A stretch of DNA of 5,151 bases from Neisseriaceae bacterium (GTDB lineage: Bacteria; Pseudomonadota; Gammaproteobacteria; Burkholderiales; Neisseriaceae): the NCBI GenBank assembly GCA_030151665.1, contig JASLDB010000140.1, positions 1 through 5,151 on the forward strand, read 5' to 3'. Both the position numbers and the translations under genes were made by a program. Within the stretch, counting starts at the first letter, position 1; the number at the start of each line of letters is the position of its first letter. The notes below the pieces were generated by a model that was not told where the DNA came from, searched no databases, and saw only the letters and a program-made list of their open reading frames with translations. Shown here in pieces: positions 1-5,151 of this stretch.

Positions 1-300
1 GGTATTGCGATTCACTTGAATAACCCAGGCTTTGCGGCTTTGATTTTACCACGATCAGGCTTAGGTCATAAAAACGGCATTGTTTTGGGTAATTTAGTTG
101 GTCTAATTGATTCTGATTACCAAGGTGAGCTTAAGGTATCCCTTTGGAATCGCAGTCATACTGATTTTACCATTAACCCCATGGATCGTATCGCCCAAAT
201 GATGATTATTCCTGTATTGCAGCCCCAGTTTGAATTAGTCACTGAATTCACGGCTTCTGAACGTGGTGAAGGTGGTTTTGGCAGCACTGGCGCCCAATAA
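1..300 (+). CDS. dut: dUTP diphosphatase (dUTPase), C-terminal part; 5' end lies outside the window
   Basis: This enzyme hydrolyses dUTP to dUMP and pyrophosphate in the cytoplasm, keeping uracil out of DNA and supplying the precursor of dTMP. The reading frame is open from base 1, so the gene enters from the left. The 99 visible residues line up with about residue 54 to the end of the roughly 151-residue E. coli protein, so about 53 residues are missing upstream. Conserved trimeric dUTPase motifs appear in order: PRSGLG at visible residues 17-22, the uracil-binding and catalytic stretch VGLIDSDYQGE at 33-43 (D37 corresponds to the catalytic Asp90 of E. coli), RIAQM at 63-67, and the glycine-rich C-terminal lid RGEGGFGSTG at 88-97, which closes over the triphosphate. 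The internal TTG at 16 is not a real start because homology continues upstream of it. A strong terminator follows directly, so dut ends its transcription unit. Confidence 0.97.
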   Translation, partial: GIAIHLNNPGFAALILPRSGLGHKNGIVLGNLVGLIDSDYQGELKVSLWNRSHTDFTINPMDRIAQMMIIPVLQPQFELVTEFTASERGEGGFGSTGAQ

Positions 301-320
301 AGAAAAACAAGCGTATAATG

Positions 321-358
321 ATGGCTGCCAAATACCCTTTGGCAGCCATTTTATTTTT
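321..358 (+). terminator. Rho-independent terminator of dut
   Basis: A perfect 12-bp inverted repeat (321-332 pairs with 338-349, core GGCTGCC/GGCAGCC) encloses the five-base loop TACCC. A T-rich run follows (TTTTATTTTT, 349-358). It starts 20 bases after the dut stop codon. Stem length, GC core, small loop and U-tract are all as expected of an intrinsic terminator. Confidence 0.92.
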
Positions 359-385
359 ACACAAACCAATTATTTATCATAAAAT
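356..385 (+). promoter_or_regulatory. Candidate sigma-70 promoter for mnmA
   Basis: TTTACA (356-361, five of six bases of the -35 consensus) and TAAAAT (380-385, five of six of the -10 consensus) are separated by 18 bases, just after the dut terminator. A transcript would begin near 392 and leave a leader of about 87 bases before the mnmA start preferred here. The region is very AT-rich, so chance matches are likely; a consensus TATAAT at 314-319 is a rival -10 element. Confidence 0.4.
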
Positions 386-478
386 AATACCATTACCTGC
401 TGTTATTTCGGTTAATTGCTCTATTTTTTCGCATTGCAATATCCAAACTCTATGGCACAATCACACCTAATGAATGCT

Positions 479-1582
479 ATGACAGACACTTTTGCTATAC
501 CCAAAACCGACGTGAAACTCAATATTATTGTGGGATTATCAGGCGGCGTAGACTCCTCAGTTACCGCTTATTTGTTAAAAGAAGCTGGACATGATGTCCG
601 TGGCGTCTTTATGCAAAACTGGGAAGATGACAATACTGATGAATATTGCTCTATTAAACAAGACTCTTTGGATGCCATGGCTGTGGCTGATATTGTTGAT
701 ATTGACATTGACATTGTAAACTTTGCTAGCCAATACAAAGACAAGGTTTTTGCCTACTTTTTACAAGAGTACCAAGCAGGTCGTACCCCGAACCCAGATG
801 TTTTATGCAATGCTGAAATTAAGTTCAAATGCTTTTTGGATTATGCCATTGAAAATGGCGCAGATGTCATTGCCACTGGCCACTATGCCAGAAAAGAAAT
901 ACGAAATGGTCTGCATTACCTGTTAAAAGGCTTGGACAATAACAAAGACCAAAGTTATTTTTTGTACCGATTACAGCCACACCAATTAGAGCGTGCCATT
1001 TTTCCACTGGGCGAAATGACCAAGCCAGAAGTACGCAAATGGGCACAAAAAGCTGTTTTACCCACCGCAGCCAAAAAAGACAGCACTGGTATTTGCTTTA
1101 TTGGTGAACGCCCGTTTAGAGAGTTTTTGCAAAAATACTTGCCCACACAACCTGGCAAAATGGTAGACCCTGATGGCAAAATCATTGGTGAGCACATGGG
1201 CTTGATGTATTACACCTTAGGCCAACGCAAAGGTTTGGGCATTGGTGGACCTGGTGAGCCGTGGTTTGTCGCAGACAAAGATTTAGAACGCAATACATTA
1301 CTGGTCGTACAAGGTCACGATCACCCTTTATTGTATAGTCGCTCACTCACCATGCACGACTTAAGCTTTACCTTACCGACCCGCCCCAAAGAAGGTCGTT
1401 ATACTTGTAAGACACGTTATCGAATGCAAGATGCCGCTTGCCAATTGCGTTACTTGGATGATGAAACAGCACAATTGATTTTTGATGAACCCCAATGGGC
1501 AGTCACCCCTGGCCAATCTGCTGTTCTTTATGATGCAGATATTTGTTTGGGTGGTGGCATTATTGTCAGTTACGAGCGCTAA
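479..1582 (+). CDS. mnmA: tRNA-specific 2-thiouridylase MnmA
   Basis: MnmA adenylates and then thiolates U34 of tRNA Lys, Glu and Gln, using sulfur relayed from IscS through the Tus proteins, to give the 2-thio part of mnm5s2U. Seen in the 367-residue protein: the PP-loop SGGVDSS at 21-27, the catalytic cysteine in NPDVLCN (C110, E. coli Cys102), GHYAR near 134-138, KDQSYF at 156-161, and the second catalytic cysteine in DSTGICFIGER (C206, E. coli Cys199). TLGQRKGLGIGG and a C-terminal LGGGII complete the family pattern. All key residues are present. The start is uncertain: in-frame ATGs lie at 452, 470 and 479 and a TTG at 416, none with a visible Shine-Dalgarno sequence. 479 is preferred because it gives a length close to the 368 residues of E. 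coli MnmA and the usual short N-terminus before the PP-loop. fadD follows 51 bases downstream. Confidence 0.96.
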   Translation: MTDTFAIPKTDVKLNIIVGLSGGVDSSVTAYLLKEAGHDVRGVFMQNWEDDNTDEYCSIKQDSLDAMAVADIVDIDIDIVNFASQYKDKVFAYFLQEYQAGRTPNPDVLCNAEIKFKCFLDYAIENGADVIATGHYARKEIRNGLHYLLKGLDNNKDQSYFLYRLQPHQLERAIFPLGEMTKPEVRKWAQKAVLPTAAKKDSTGICFIGERPFREFLQKYLPTQPGKMVDPDGKIIGEHMGLMYYTLGQRKGLGIGGPGEPWFVADKDLERNTLLVVQGHDHPLLYSRSLTMHDLSFTLPTRPKEGRYTCKTRYRMQDAACQLRYLDDETAQLIFDEPQWAVTPGQSAVLYDADICLGGGIIVSYER

Positions 1583-1600
1583 GCGCCATAACAACATAGA

Positions 1601-1614
1601 CGGTGTTTACACCG
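1601..1614. repeat. Short perfect inverted repeat between mnmA and fadD
   Basis: CGGTGT (1601-1606) and ACACCG (1609-1614) are exact reverse complements around a central TT, lying 20 bases before the fadD start. The site is too short and lacks a U-tract for a terminator. It could be an operator for a dimeric regulator or a small hairpin next to the ribosome binding site. It does not resemble the E. coli FadR site as I remember it. Function unknown. Confidence 0.4.
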
Positions 1615-1621
1615 CTAAAAT

Positions 1622-1625
1622 GGAG
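1622..1625 (+). promoter_or_regulatory. Ribosome binding site deciding the fadD start
   Basis: GGAG lies 8 bases before the ATG at 1634. Another ATG at 1629 is only 3 bases from it, is out of frame, and opens a seven-codon reading frame (MQWKKSG). The spacing therefore selects 1634. Confidence 0.75.
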
Positions 1626-1633
1626 AAAATGCA

Positions 1634-3298
1634 ATGGAAAAAATCTGGTTAAAGAGCTACCAAGAAGGCATCGCGGCGAATGTGGACGTCAAAGCGTTCA
1701 AATCCATCCCCGACGTTTTTCAAAACAGCGTGCGCAAATTTGGTCATTTGGATGGTTTCACCAACATGGGTGTCACCCAGACTTATGCGCAAACTGCCGA
1801 ACTGGTCAATCAGTTTGCTTCATTCTTGCAAAACCATTTGAAATTAAACAAAGGCGATCGCGTTGCCATCATGATGCCCAATCTTTTGCAGTACCCCATT
1901 GCAATTTTTGGCATTTTACAAGCAGGCATGGTGGCAGTTAATGTCAATCCGTTGTACACCCCTCGTGAACTTGAACATCAACTAAACGATAGCGGTGCAA
2001 CCACCATTATTGTGTTAGAAAACTTTGCCAATACCTTAGAATTGGTTTTGGAACGCACCAAAATCCAAAACGTGATTGTAGCCAGTGTAGGCGACCTTTT
2101 GGGTACCATCAAAGGCGCTTTGGTTAATTTTGTTTTGCGCAAAATTAAAAAAATGGTTCCTGATTTTCGCTTGAACAATAGCATTACTTTCAAAGATGCT
2201 TTAAAACTGGGTGCAGCACAAACATTCAAAGCCGTTGATATCAACCTGGATGATTTGGCGTTCTTACAATACACGGGTGGTACCACAGGCGTGGCCAAAG
2301 GTGCGATGCTAACCCACGGCAACATTGTCGCCAATATGTTACAAGTACATGAATGGGTCAAAAAAGATGTTGAAGAAGGCAAAGAAGTGCTGGTGACAGC
2401 CTTGCCGCTTTACCATGTGTTTTCATTGACCGCAAACTTGATGATTTTCACCGAATTGGGTGCCAAAAACATATTGATTACCAATCCTCGTGATATCAAA
2501 GGCTTTGTCAAAGACATTAAACGCTACCCAGTAACGGTCATGATTGGTGTCAACACCTTATTCAATGCCCTATTGCACAATGATGAATTCAAAACCATTA
2601 ATTTTTCTACTTGGCGCCTAGCCTTAGGTGGCGGCATGGCAGTACAAAAAGCGGTGGCCGAAAAATGGAATGATGTTGTGGGCAGTCACATTTATGAAGC
2701 TTATGGCTTAACAGAAACCAGCCCAGCTGCCTGTATCAATCCTTTATCAGAAAAGTCTTACAATGGCACCATTGGTTTACCCATTCCCAATACAGATATT
2801 GAAATTCGTGACGCAGATGGTAACGCCTTACCAGTAGGTCAAGCTGGTGAATTGTGCATTAAGGGTCCACAAGTCATGAAAGGCTACTGGAACAACCCCG
2901 AAGAAACGGCAAAAGCCATTGATGCACAAGGTTACTTTGCCACAGGTGATATTGCTGTCATGAATGAAAATGGCTATATTAAACTGGTTGATCGCAAAAA
3001 AGACATGGTGGTCGTATCAGGCTTTAATGTTTACCCCAATGAAATTGAAGACGTGGTAGCAGCCATGCCTGGTGTATTGGAAGTTGCTTGTGTGGGCGTT
3101 GCCAGTGAAAAAACAGGTGAAGCTTTGCGTGTCTTTATCGTTAAAAAAGATGCCAGTCTCACCAAAGAAGCTGTCATTGCATATTGCCGCGAGAACTTAA
3201 CTGGCTACAAAGTTCCCAAAGATATTGTTTTCAAAGACGAGCTACCCAAAACCAACGTCGGTAAAATATTGCGTCGCGCACTAAAAGACGAGCAATAA
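1634..3298 (+). CDS. fadD: Long-chain fatty acid-CoA ligase (acyl-CoA synthetase) FadD
   Basis: FadD activates long-chain fatty acids with ATP to acyl-AMP and then to acyl-CoA, coupling uptake at the inner membrane to beta-oxidation or lipid synthesis. The 554-residue protein matches the 561-residue E. coli enzyme nearly end to end, with the same residue numbers at key sites. The N-terminus MEKIWLKSY is typical. The AMP-binding P-loop YTGGTTGVAKG starts at Y213. YGLTETSP carries the catalytic glutamate E361. The fatty-acyl-CoA synthetase signature spans TGD (D439) to VDRKKDM (D453, R454), followed by SGFNVYPNEIEDVV. The catalytic lysine of the mobile C-terminal domain is in GKILRR (K544). A stretch at 102-122 (VNVNPLYTPRELEHQLNDSGA) is nearly identical to E. 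coli. The end is slightly shorter than in E. coli, stopping at KDEQ. It may be cotranscribed with mnmA; no convincing promoter is visible in the 51-base gap. It ends in a clear terminator. Confidence 0.95.
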   Translation: MEKIWLKSYQEGIAANVDVKAFKSIPDVFQNSVRKFGHLDGFTNMGVTQTYAQTAELVNQFASFLQNHLKLNKGDRVAIMMPNLLQYPIAIFGILQAGMVAVNVNPLYTPRELEHQLNDSGATTIIVLENFANTLELVLERTKIQNVIVASVGDLLGTIKGALVNFVLRKIKKMVPDFRLNNSITFKDALKLGAAQTFKAVDINLDDLAFLQYTGGTTGVAKGAMLTHGNIVANMLQVHEWVKKDVEEGKEVLVTALPLYHVFSLTANLMIFTELGAKNILITNPRDIKGFVKDIKRYPVTVMIGVNTLFNALLHNDEFKTINFSTWRLALGGGMAVQKAVAEKWNDVVGSHIYEAYGLTETSPAACINPLSEKSYNGTIGLPIPNTDIEIRDADGNALPVGQAGELCIKGPQVMKGYWNNPEETAKAIDAQGYFATGDIAVMNENGYIKLVDRKKDMVVVSGFNVYPNEIEDVVAAMPGVLEVACVGVASEKTGEALRVFIVKKDASLTKEAVIAYCRENLTGYKVPKDIVFKDELPKTNVGKILRRALKDEQ

Positions 3299-3315
3299 AT
3301 ACTGGGTTTAATACC

Positions 3316-3345
3316 AAAAAGCACACTGCAAACAGTGTGCTTTTT
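3316..3345. terminator. Bidirectional rho-independent terminator between fadD and proC
   Basis: GCACACTG (3321-3328) pairs with CAGTGTGC (3333-3340) around the loop CAAA, flanked by AAAAA (3316-3320) and TTTTT (3341-3345). Read on the + strand it gives hairpin plus U-tract 18 bases after the fadD stop. Read on the - strand it gives the same about 50 bases after the proC stop. Convergent genes on both sides fit shared use. Confidence 0.9.
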
Positions 3346-3394
3346 ATTTTATAAATTAATAAGATAACAATAAAACCAACTCATGATAGTGAAA

Positions 3395-4216
3395 TTAGAA
3401 TAGTTTTTGCATTTCTTCAGCACGATTAATCGCTGCTTGCATGGCTTGATCAATGGTATTGGACAAAGCTTGGTCTTGAAACACTTGTAAGGCTGCTGCA
3501 GTGGTTCCACCTTTGGATGTTACATTGCAACGCAAAGTGGTAAAATCCGTTTCACTTTCTTGTTTGGCCAAAGCAGCTGCACCTTGCATGGCTTGCAACA
3601 CCAGCGTTCTTGCCATCTGCGCATCGAAACCCAATGCTTCCGCCTTTTGTTGCATCGCTTCACAAAACAAGAAAAAATAAGCTGGGGAACTACCCGTCAC
3701 CGCAATAATATCGTTAATTTTCGCTTCCTGATCCACCCAAGCCACCAATCCCACCGATTGCATCAACTCTGCTGCAAAAACTTTGTCTTTTTCAACAACA
3801 TTGTGTTTAGCAAAAAGACCACTCACCCCTTCACCCACCAATGATGGTGTATTGGGCATGATTCGCACCAATGCCAATGGCGCTTGTAAATAATCATCAT
3901 ACCGAGCCGCTTCAATACCTGCGGCAATACTCAAAACCAATTTATTCGACCAATCAGTCACGCCTTGCAAAGGTTCGCAAACGCTTTGCATTAATTGCGG
4001 CTTAACAGCCAATACCACCACATCCGCTTGAGCAACAGCAGCAGCATTGTCACTGCTGCTGTTAACACCATATTGACTAGCCAAAGCCTCACGATGCGTT
4101 GCACTGGGTGCCGTCACCGTAATTAAATGAGCCAGATAGCCACTTTTGACTAAACCGGCGACAATGGCTGAGGCCATATTACCTGCCCCAATAAATGCAA
4201 TTTTACGTTGCTCCAT
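3395..4216 (-). CDS. proC: Pyrroline-5-carboxylate reductase ProC
   Basis: ProC performs the last step of proline synthesis, reducing 1-pyrroline-5-carboxylate to L-proline with NAD(P)H in the cytoplasm. The 273-residue product is close to the usual length (about 269 in E. coli). An N-terminal Rossmann fold is shown by KIAFIGAGNMASAI (residues 5-18). AVKPQ (70-74) and RIMPNTPSLVGEG (118-130) are typical of the family. TGSSPAYFFLFCEAM (174-188) and the signature VTSKGGTTAAALQVF (232-246) lie in the C-terminal dimer and substrate-binding domain. The ATG at 4216 follows a purine-rich GGAAAGG with AAGG 10 bases from the start. This site begins right after the ppsR stop codon, only 17 bases from proC, so ppsR and proC are probably cotranscribed and may be translationally coupled. 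An 11-bp inverted repeat lies inside the gene at 4034-4063. No truncation or missing key residue is seen. Confidence 0.95.
   Translation of the reverse strand: MEQRKIAFIGAGNMASAIVAGLVKSGYLAHLITVTAPSATHREALASQYGVNSSSDNAAAVAQADVVVLAVKPQLMQSVCEPLQGVTDWSNKLVLSIAAGIEAARYDDYLQAPLALVRIMPNTPSLVGEGVSGLFAKHNVVEKDKVFAAELMQSVGLVAWVDQEAKINDIIAVTGSSPAYFFLFCEAMQQKAEALGFDAQMARTLVLQAMQGAAALAKQESETDFTTLRCNVTSKGGTTAAALQVFQDQALSNTIDQAMQAAINRAEEMQKLF
4034..4063. repeat. Perfect 11-bp inverted repeat inside proC
   Basis: AACAGCAGCAG (4034-4044) and CTGCTGCTGTT (4053-4063) are exact reverse complements around an eight-base loop. In the proC reading frame they encode the serine run and alanine run of NSSSDNAAAVA (residues 52-62), so the symmetry may simply reflect AGC/GCT-rich codons for Ser and Ala. 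It could form a stable mRNA hairpin early in proC. Confidence 0.6.
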
Positions 4217-4226
4217 CTTATTAAAA

Positions 4227-4233
4227 CCTTTCC
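4227..4233 (-). promoter_or_regulatory. proC ribosome binding site abutting the ppsR stop codon
   Basis: On the minus strand GGAAAGG directly follows the ppsR TAA (4236-4234). AAGG (4230-4227) sits 10 bases before the proC ATG, a slightly long but workable spacing. Ribosomes finishing ppsR would end on this site, which makes translational coupling plausible. Confidence 0.6.
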
Positions 4234-5055
4234 TTAAAAACGTCGCGTAATACCTGTTTTTTGTAGAATATTTGCAGCCAATTCCTCAACAGATTTGTGC
4301 GTTGTACTCATGTAAGGAATATTGTATTGACGAAACATCATTTCTGCATCACGAATTTCATTTCGGCAATTATTTACACTGGCATAATTCGAATCAGGGC
4401 GACGCTCTGTTCGAATGTGATGCAAACGATCCACATCAATGGTTAAACCAAATAATTTATTGCGAAATGGTTTTAACATACGAGGCAAATCAGTACTGCA
4501 TAAATCATCGGGAGTCAATGGGTAATTGGCTGCTCGAATACCATATTGCAAAGCCAAATATAGGCAAGTTGGTGTTTTGCCTGAGCGAGAGACACCAACC
4601 AAAATAATATCGGCATTGCGTAAATCCTTGTCAGTAATACCATCATCGTGGTTCAAACTAAAGTTCACCGCTTCCATCCGTGCATCATAGCGATCTGTAT
4701 CTTGAATACCATGAATATTGCCTGTGACATGACTTGCTGTGGTGTCCAGTTCTTTTTCCAAAATCCCCACAAAAGCATCAAAAAAATCCAAATGCAGGCC
4801 TTTACTGGTATTGATAATCTGTCGAATATCTTCATTCACAATACTGGAAAAAACGATGGGCCGTGTTTGTGATACTTCAGCAGCATCGTTAATAATTTCC
4901 ACCATTTCATGTGCTTTTTCTAGCGTATCTATAAATGGGTGAATGCTACGCTGAAATTGAATATGGTTGAACTGATTCAACAAGGCCTCACCCATACTTT
5001 CAGAGGTAATGCCAGTACGATCAGAAACAACAAAAGCTGAGCGAATATCATTCAT
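4234..5055 (-). CDS. ppsR: Phosphoenolpyruvate synthase regulatory protein (bifunctional PEP synthase kinase/pyrophosphorylase, DUF299 family)
   Basis: PpsR inactivates PEP synthase by ADP-dependent threonine phosphorylation and reactivates it by phosphate-dependent dephosphorylation, which controls pyruvate-to-PEP flux in gluconeogenesis. The 273-residue protein (E. coli 277) has the N-terminal SDRTGIT motif (11-17), RYDARMEAVNFSLNHDDG (122-139), the nucleotide-binding P-loop GVSRSGKTPT (154-163), GIRAANYPL (172-180), KLFGLTID (200-207) and a C-terminal SVEELA (255-260) followed by TRRF. This matches the whole family, without gaps in key motifs. The ATG at 5055 is chosen: a GGGA lies 6 bases upstream, and the in-frame TTG at 5067 would add only four residues (MGFY) not expected in the family. 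The sequence looks betaproteobacterial or neisserial to me. The target gene ppsA is not in the window; in relatives it is often next to ppsR and could lie to the right. The gene is followed after 17 bases by proC. Confidence 0.95.
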   Translation of the reverse strand: MNDIRSAFVVSDRTGITSESMGEALLNQFNHIQFQRSIHPFIDTLEKAHEMVEIINDAAEVSQTRPIVFSSIVNEDIRQIINTSKGLHLDFFDAFVGILEKELDTTASHVTGNIHGIQDTDRYDARMEAVNFSLNHDDGITDKDLRNADIILVGVSRSGKTPTCLYLALQYGIRAANYPLTPDDLCSTDLPRMLKPFRNKLFGLTIDVDRLHHIRTERRPDSNYASVNNCRNEIRDAEMMFRQYNIPYMSTTHKSVEELAANILQKTGITRRF

Positions 5056-5091
5056 GTAAAATCCCAATCAATAACAGTCAAGAAAGCAGAC

Positions 5092-5100
5092 AATATACCA
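5092..5100 (-). promoter_or_regulatory. Candidate extended -10 promoter of ppsR-proC
   Basis: On the minus strand TGGTATATT matches an extended -10 element (TGn followed by TATATT, five of six consensus bases). A transcript would start near 5085, about 30 bases before the ppsR ATG. There is no good -35 hexamer 16-18 bases upstream, which an extended -10 can tolerate. A small palindrome (5109-5119) sits just upstream, where a -35 element or a regulator would be. Confidence 0.4.
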
Positions 5101-5108
5101 TTTTTTAT

Positions 5109-5119
5109 ACCCAATGGGT
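5109..5119. repeat. Small palindrome upstream of ppsR
   Basis: ACCC and GGGT are reverse complements around AAT (5109-5119). Its centre lies about 17 bases upstream of the candidate ppsR -10 element. It could be half of an operator for ppsR or for a divergent gene beyond the window, or chance; eight paired bases are weak evidence. Confidence 0.25.
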
Positions 5120-5151
5120 GTTGATGCACCACACATCCCCACCATCAAAGC

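Noticed and set aside
416..478. N-terminal extension of mnmA from the TTG at 416
   Set aside because: It adds 21 residues without family counterpart, uses a rare start codon and has no ribosome binding site; starting at 479 gives the normal length.
698..718. Tandem GATATTGACATT-like repeat in mnmA
   Set aside because: It encodes the IDIDIDIV beta-strand segment and is explained by repeated Ile-Asp codons; similar residues occur in homologues as I remember them.
1629..1652. Seven-codon reading frame overlapping the fadD start, a possible leader peptide
   Set aside because: Its ATG is only 3 bases from the GGAG, too close for good initiation, and the peptide has no attenuator-like codon run or following hairpin.
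1603..1941. Plus-strand 112-codon reading frame overlapping the start of fadD
   Set aside because: It lies in another frame of a clear fadD homologue and its translation resembles no protein I recognise.
1978..2382. Minus-strand 134-codon open frame inside fadD
   Set aside because: Antisense to well-conserved fadD codons, with no ribosome site or recognisable domain; a shadow frame.
4272..4607. Plus-strand 111-codon open frame opposite ppsR
   Set aside because: Antisense to conserved ppsR sequence, including part of the region after the P-loop, with no support of its own.
4980..5010. Partial match to the Neisseria uptake sequence (CCTCTGAA on the minus strand)
   Set aside because: Several mismatches to the full 10-12-mer and located inside the conserved ppsR ESMGEA codons; a chance match.
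5056..5067. Four-residue extension of ppsR from a TTG
   Set aside because: The ATG at 5055 has a plausibly spaced GGGA and fits the usual N-terminus; the extension would cover that site.

Overview
This is an ordinary housekeeping segment from a moderately AT-rich proteobacterial chromosome. It holds five protein-coding genes, two clear intrinsic terminators and no sign of a mobile element, CRISPR array, phage module or RNA gene. From memory of the families, MnmA, dUTPase and PpsR look most like betaproteobacterial, and particularly Neisseriaceae, versions. Examples are the NPDVLCNAEIKFKCFLDYA stretch of MnmA and the GVSRSGKTPTCLYLALQYG stretch of PpsR. A low-GC member of the Neisseriales is therefore my best guess, but this is inference without a database search.

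Layout, left to right. The window opens inside dut, whose last 99 codons are present on the + strand and end at 300. A textbook rho-independent terminator follows at 321-358. A 178-base gap carries this terminator and a probable promoter for mnmA (tRNA 2-thiouridylase, + strand, best start 479). After a 51-base gap comes fadD (long-chain acyl-CoA synthetase, + strand, 1634-3298), which has a good ribosome binding site. fadD converges on proC (pyrroline-5-carboxylate reductase, - strand, 3395-4216), and a symmetric hairpin between them can terminate transcription from both sides. Upstream of proC on the same strand is ppsR (PEP synthase regulatory kinase/pyrophosphorylase, - strand, 4234-5055). 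The two are separated by only 17 bases, so they are probably one operon. The right edge holds the ppsR promoter region.

Functionally the genes are a loose set. dut keeps uracil out of DNA and supplies dUMP, and mnmA modifies the wobble base of Lys, Glu and Gln tRNAs. fadD activates fatty acids for beta-oxidation or lipid synthesis, proC makes proline, and ppsR switches PEP synthase on and off. No single pathway joins them. I did not find an undescribed system; the items listed for a second look are small regulatory or structural observations.
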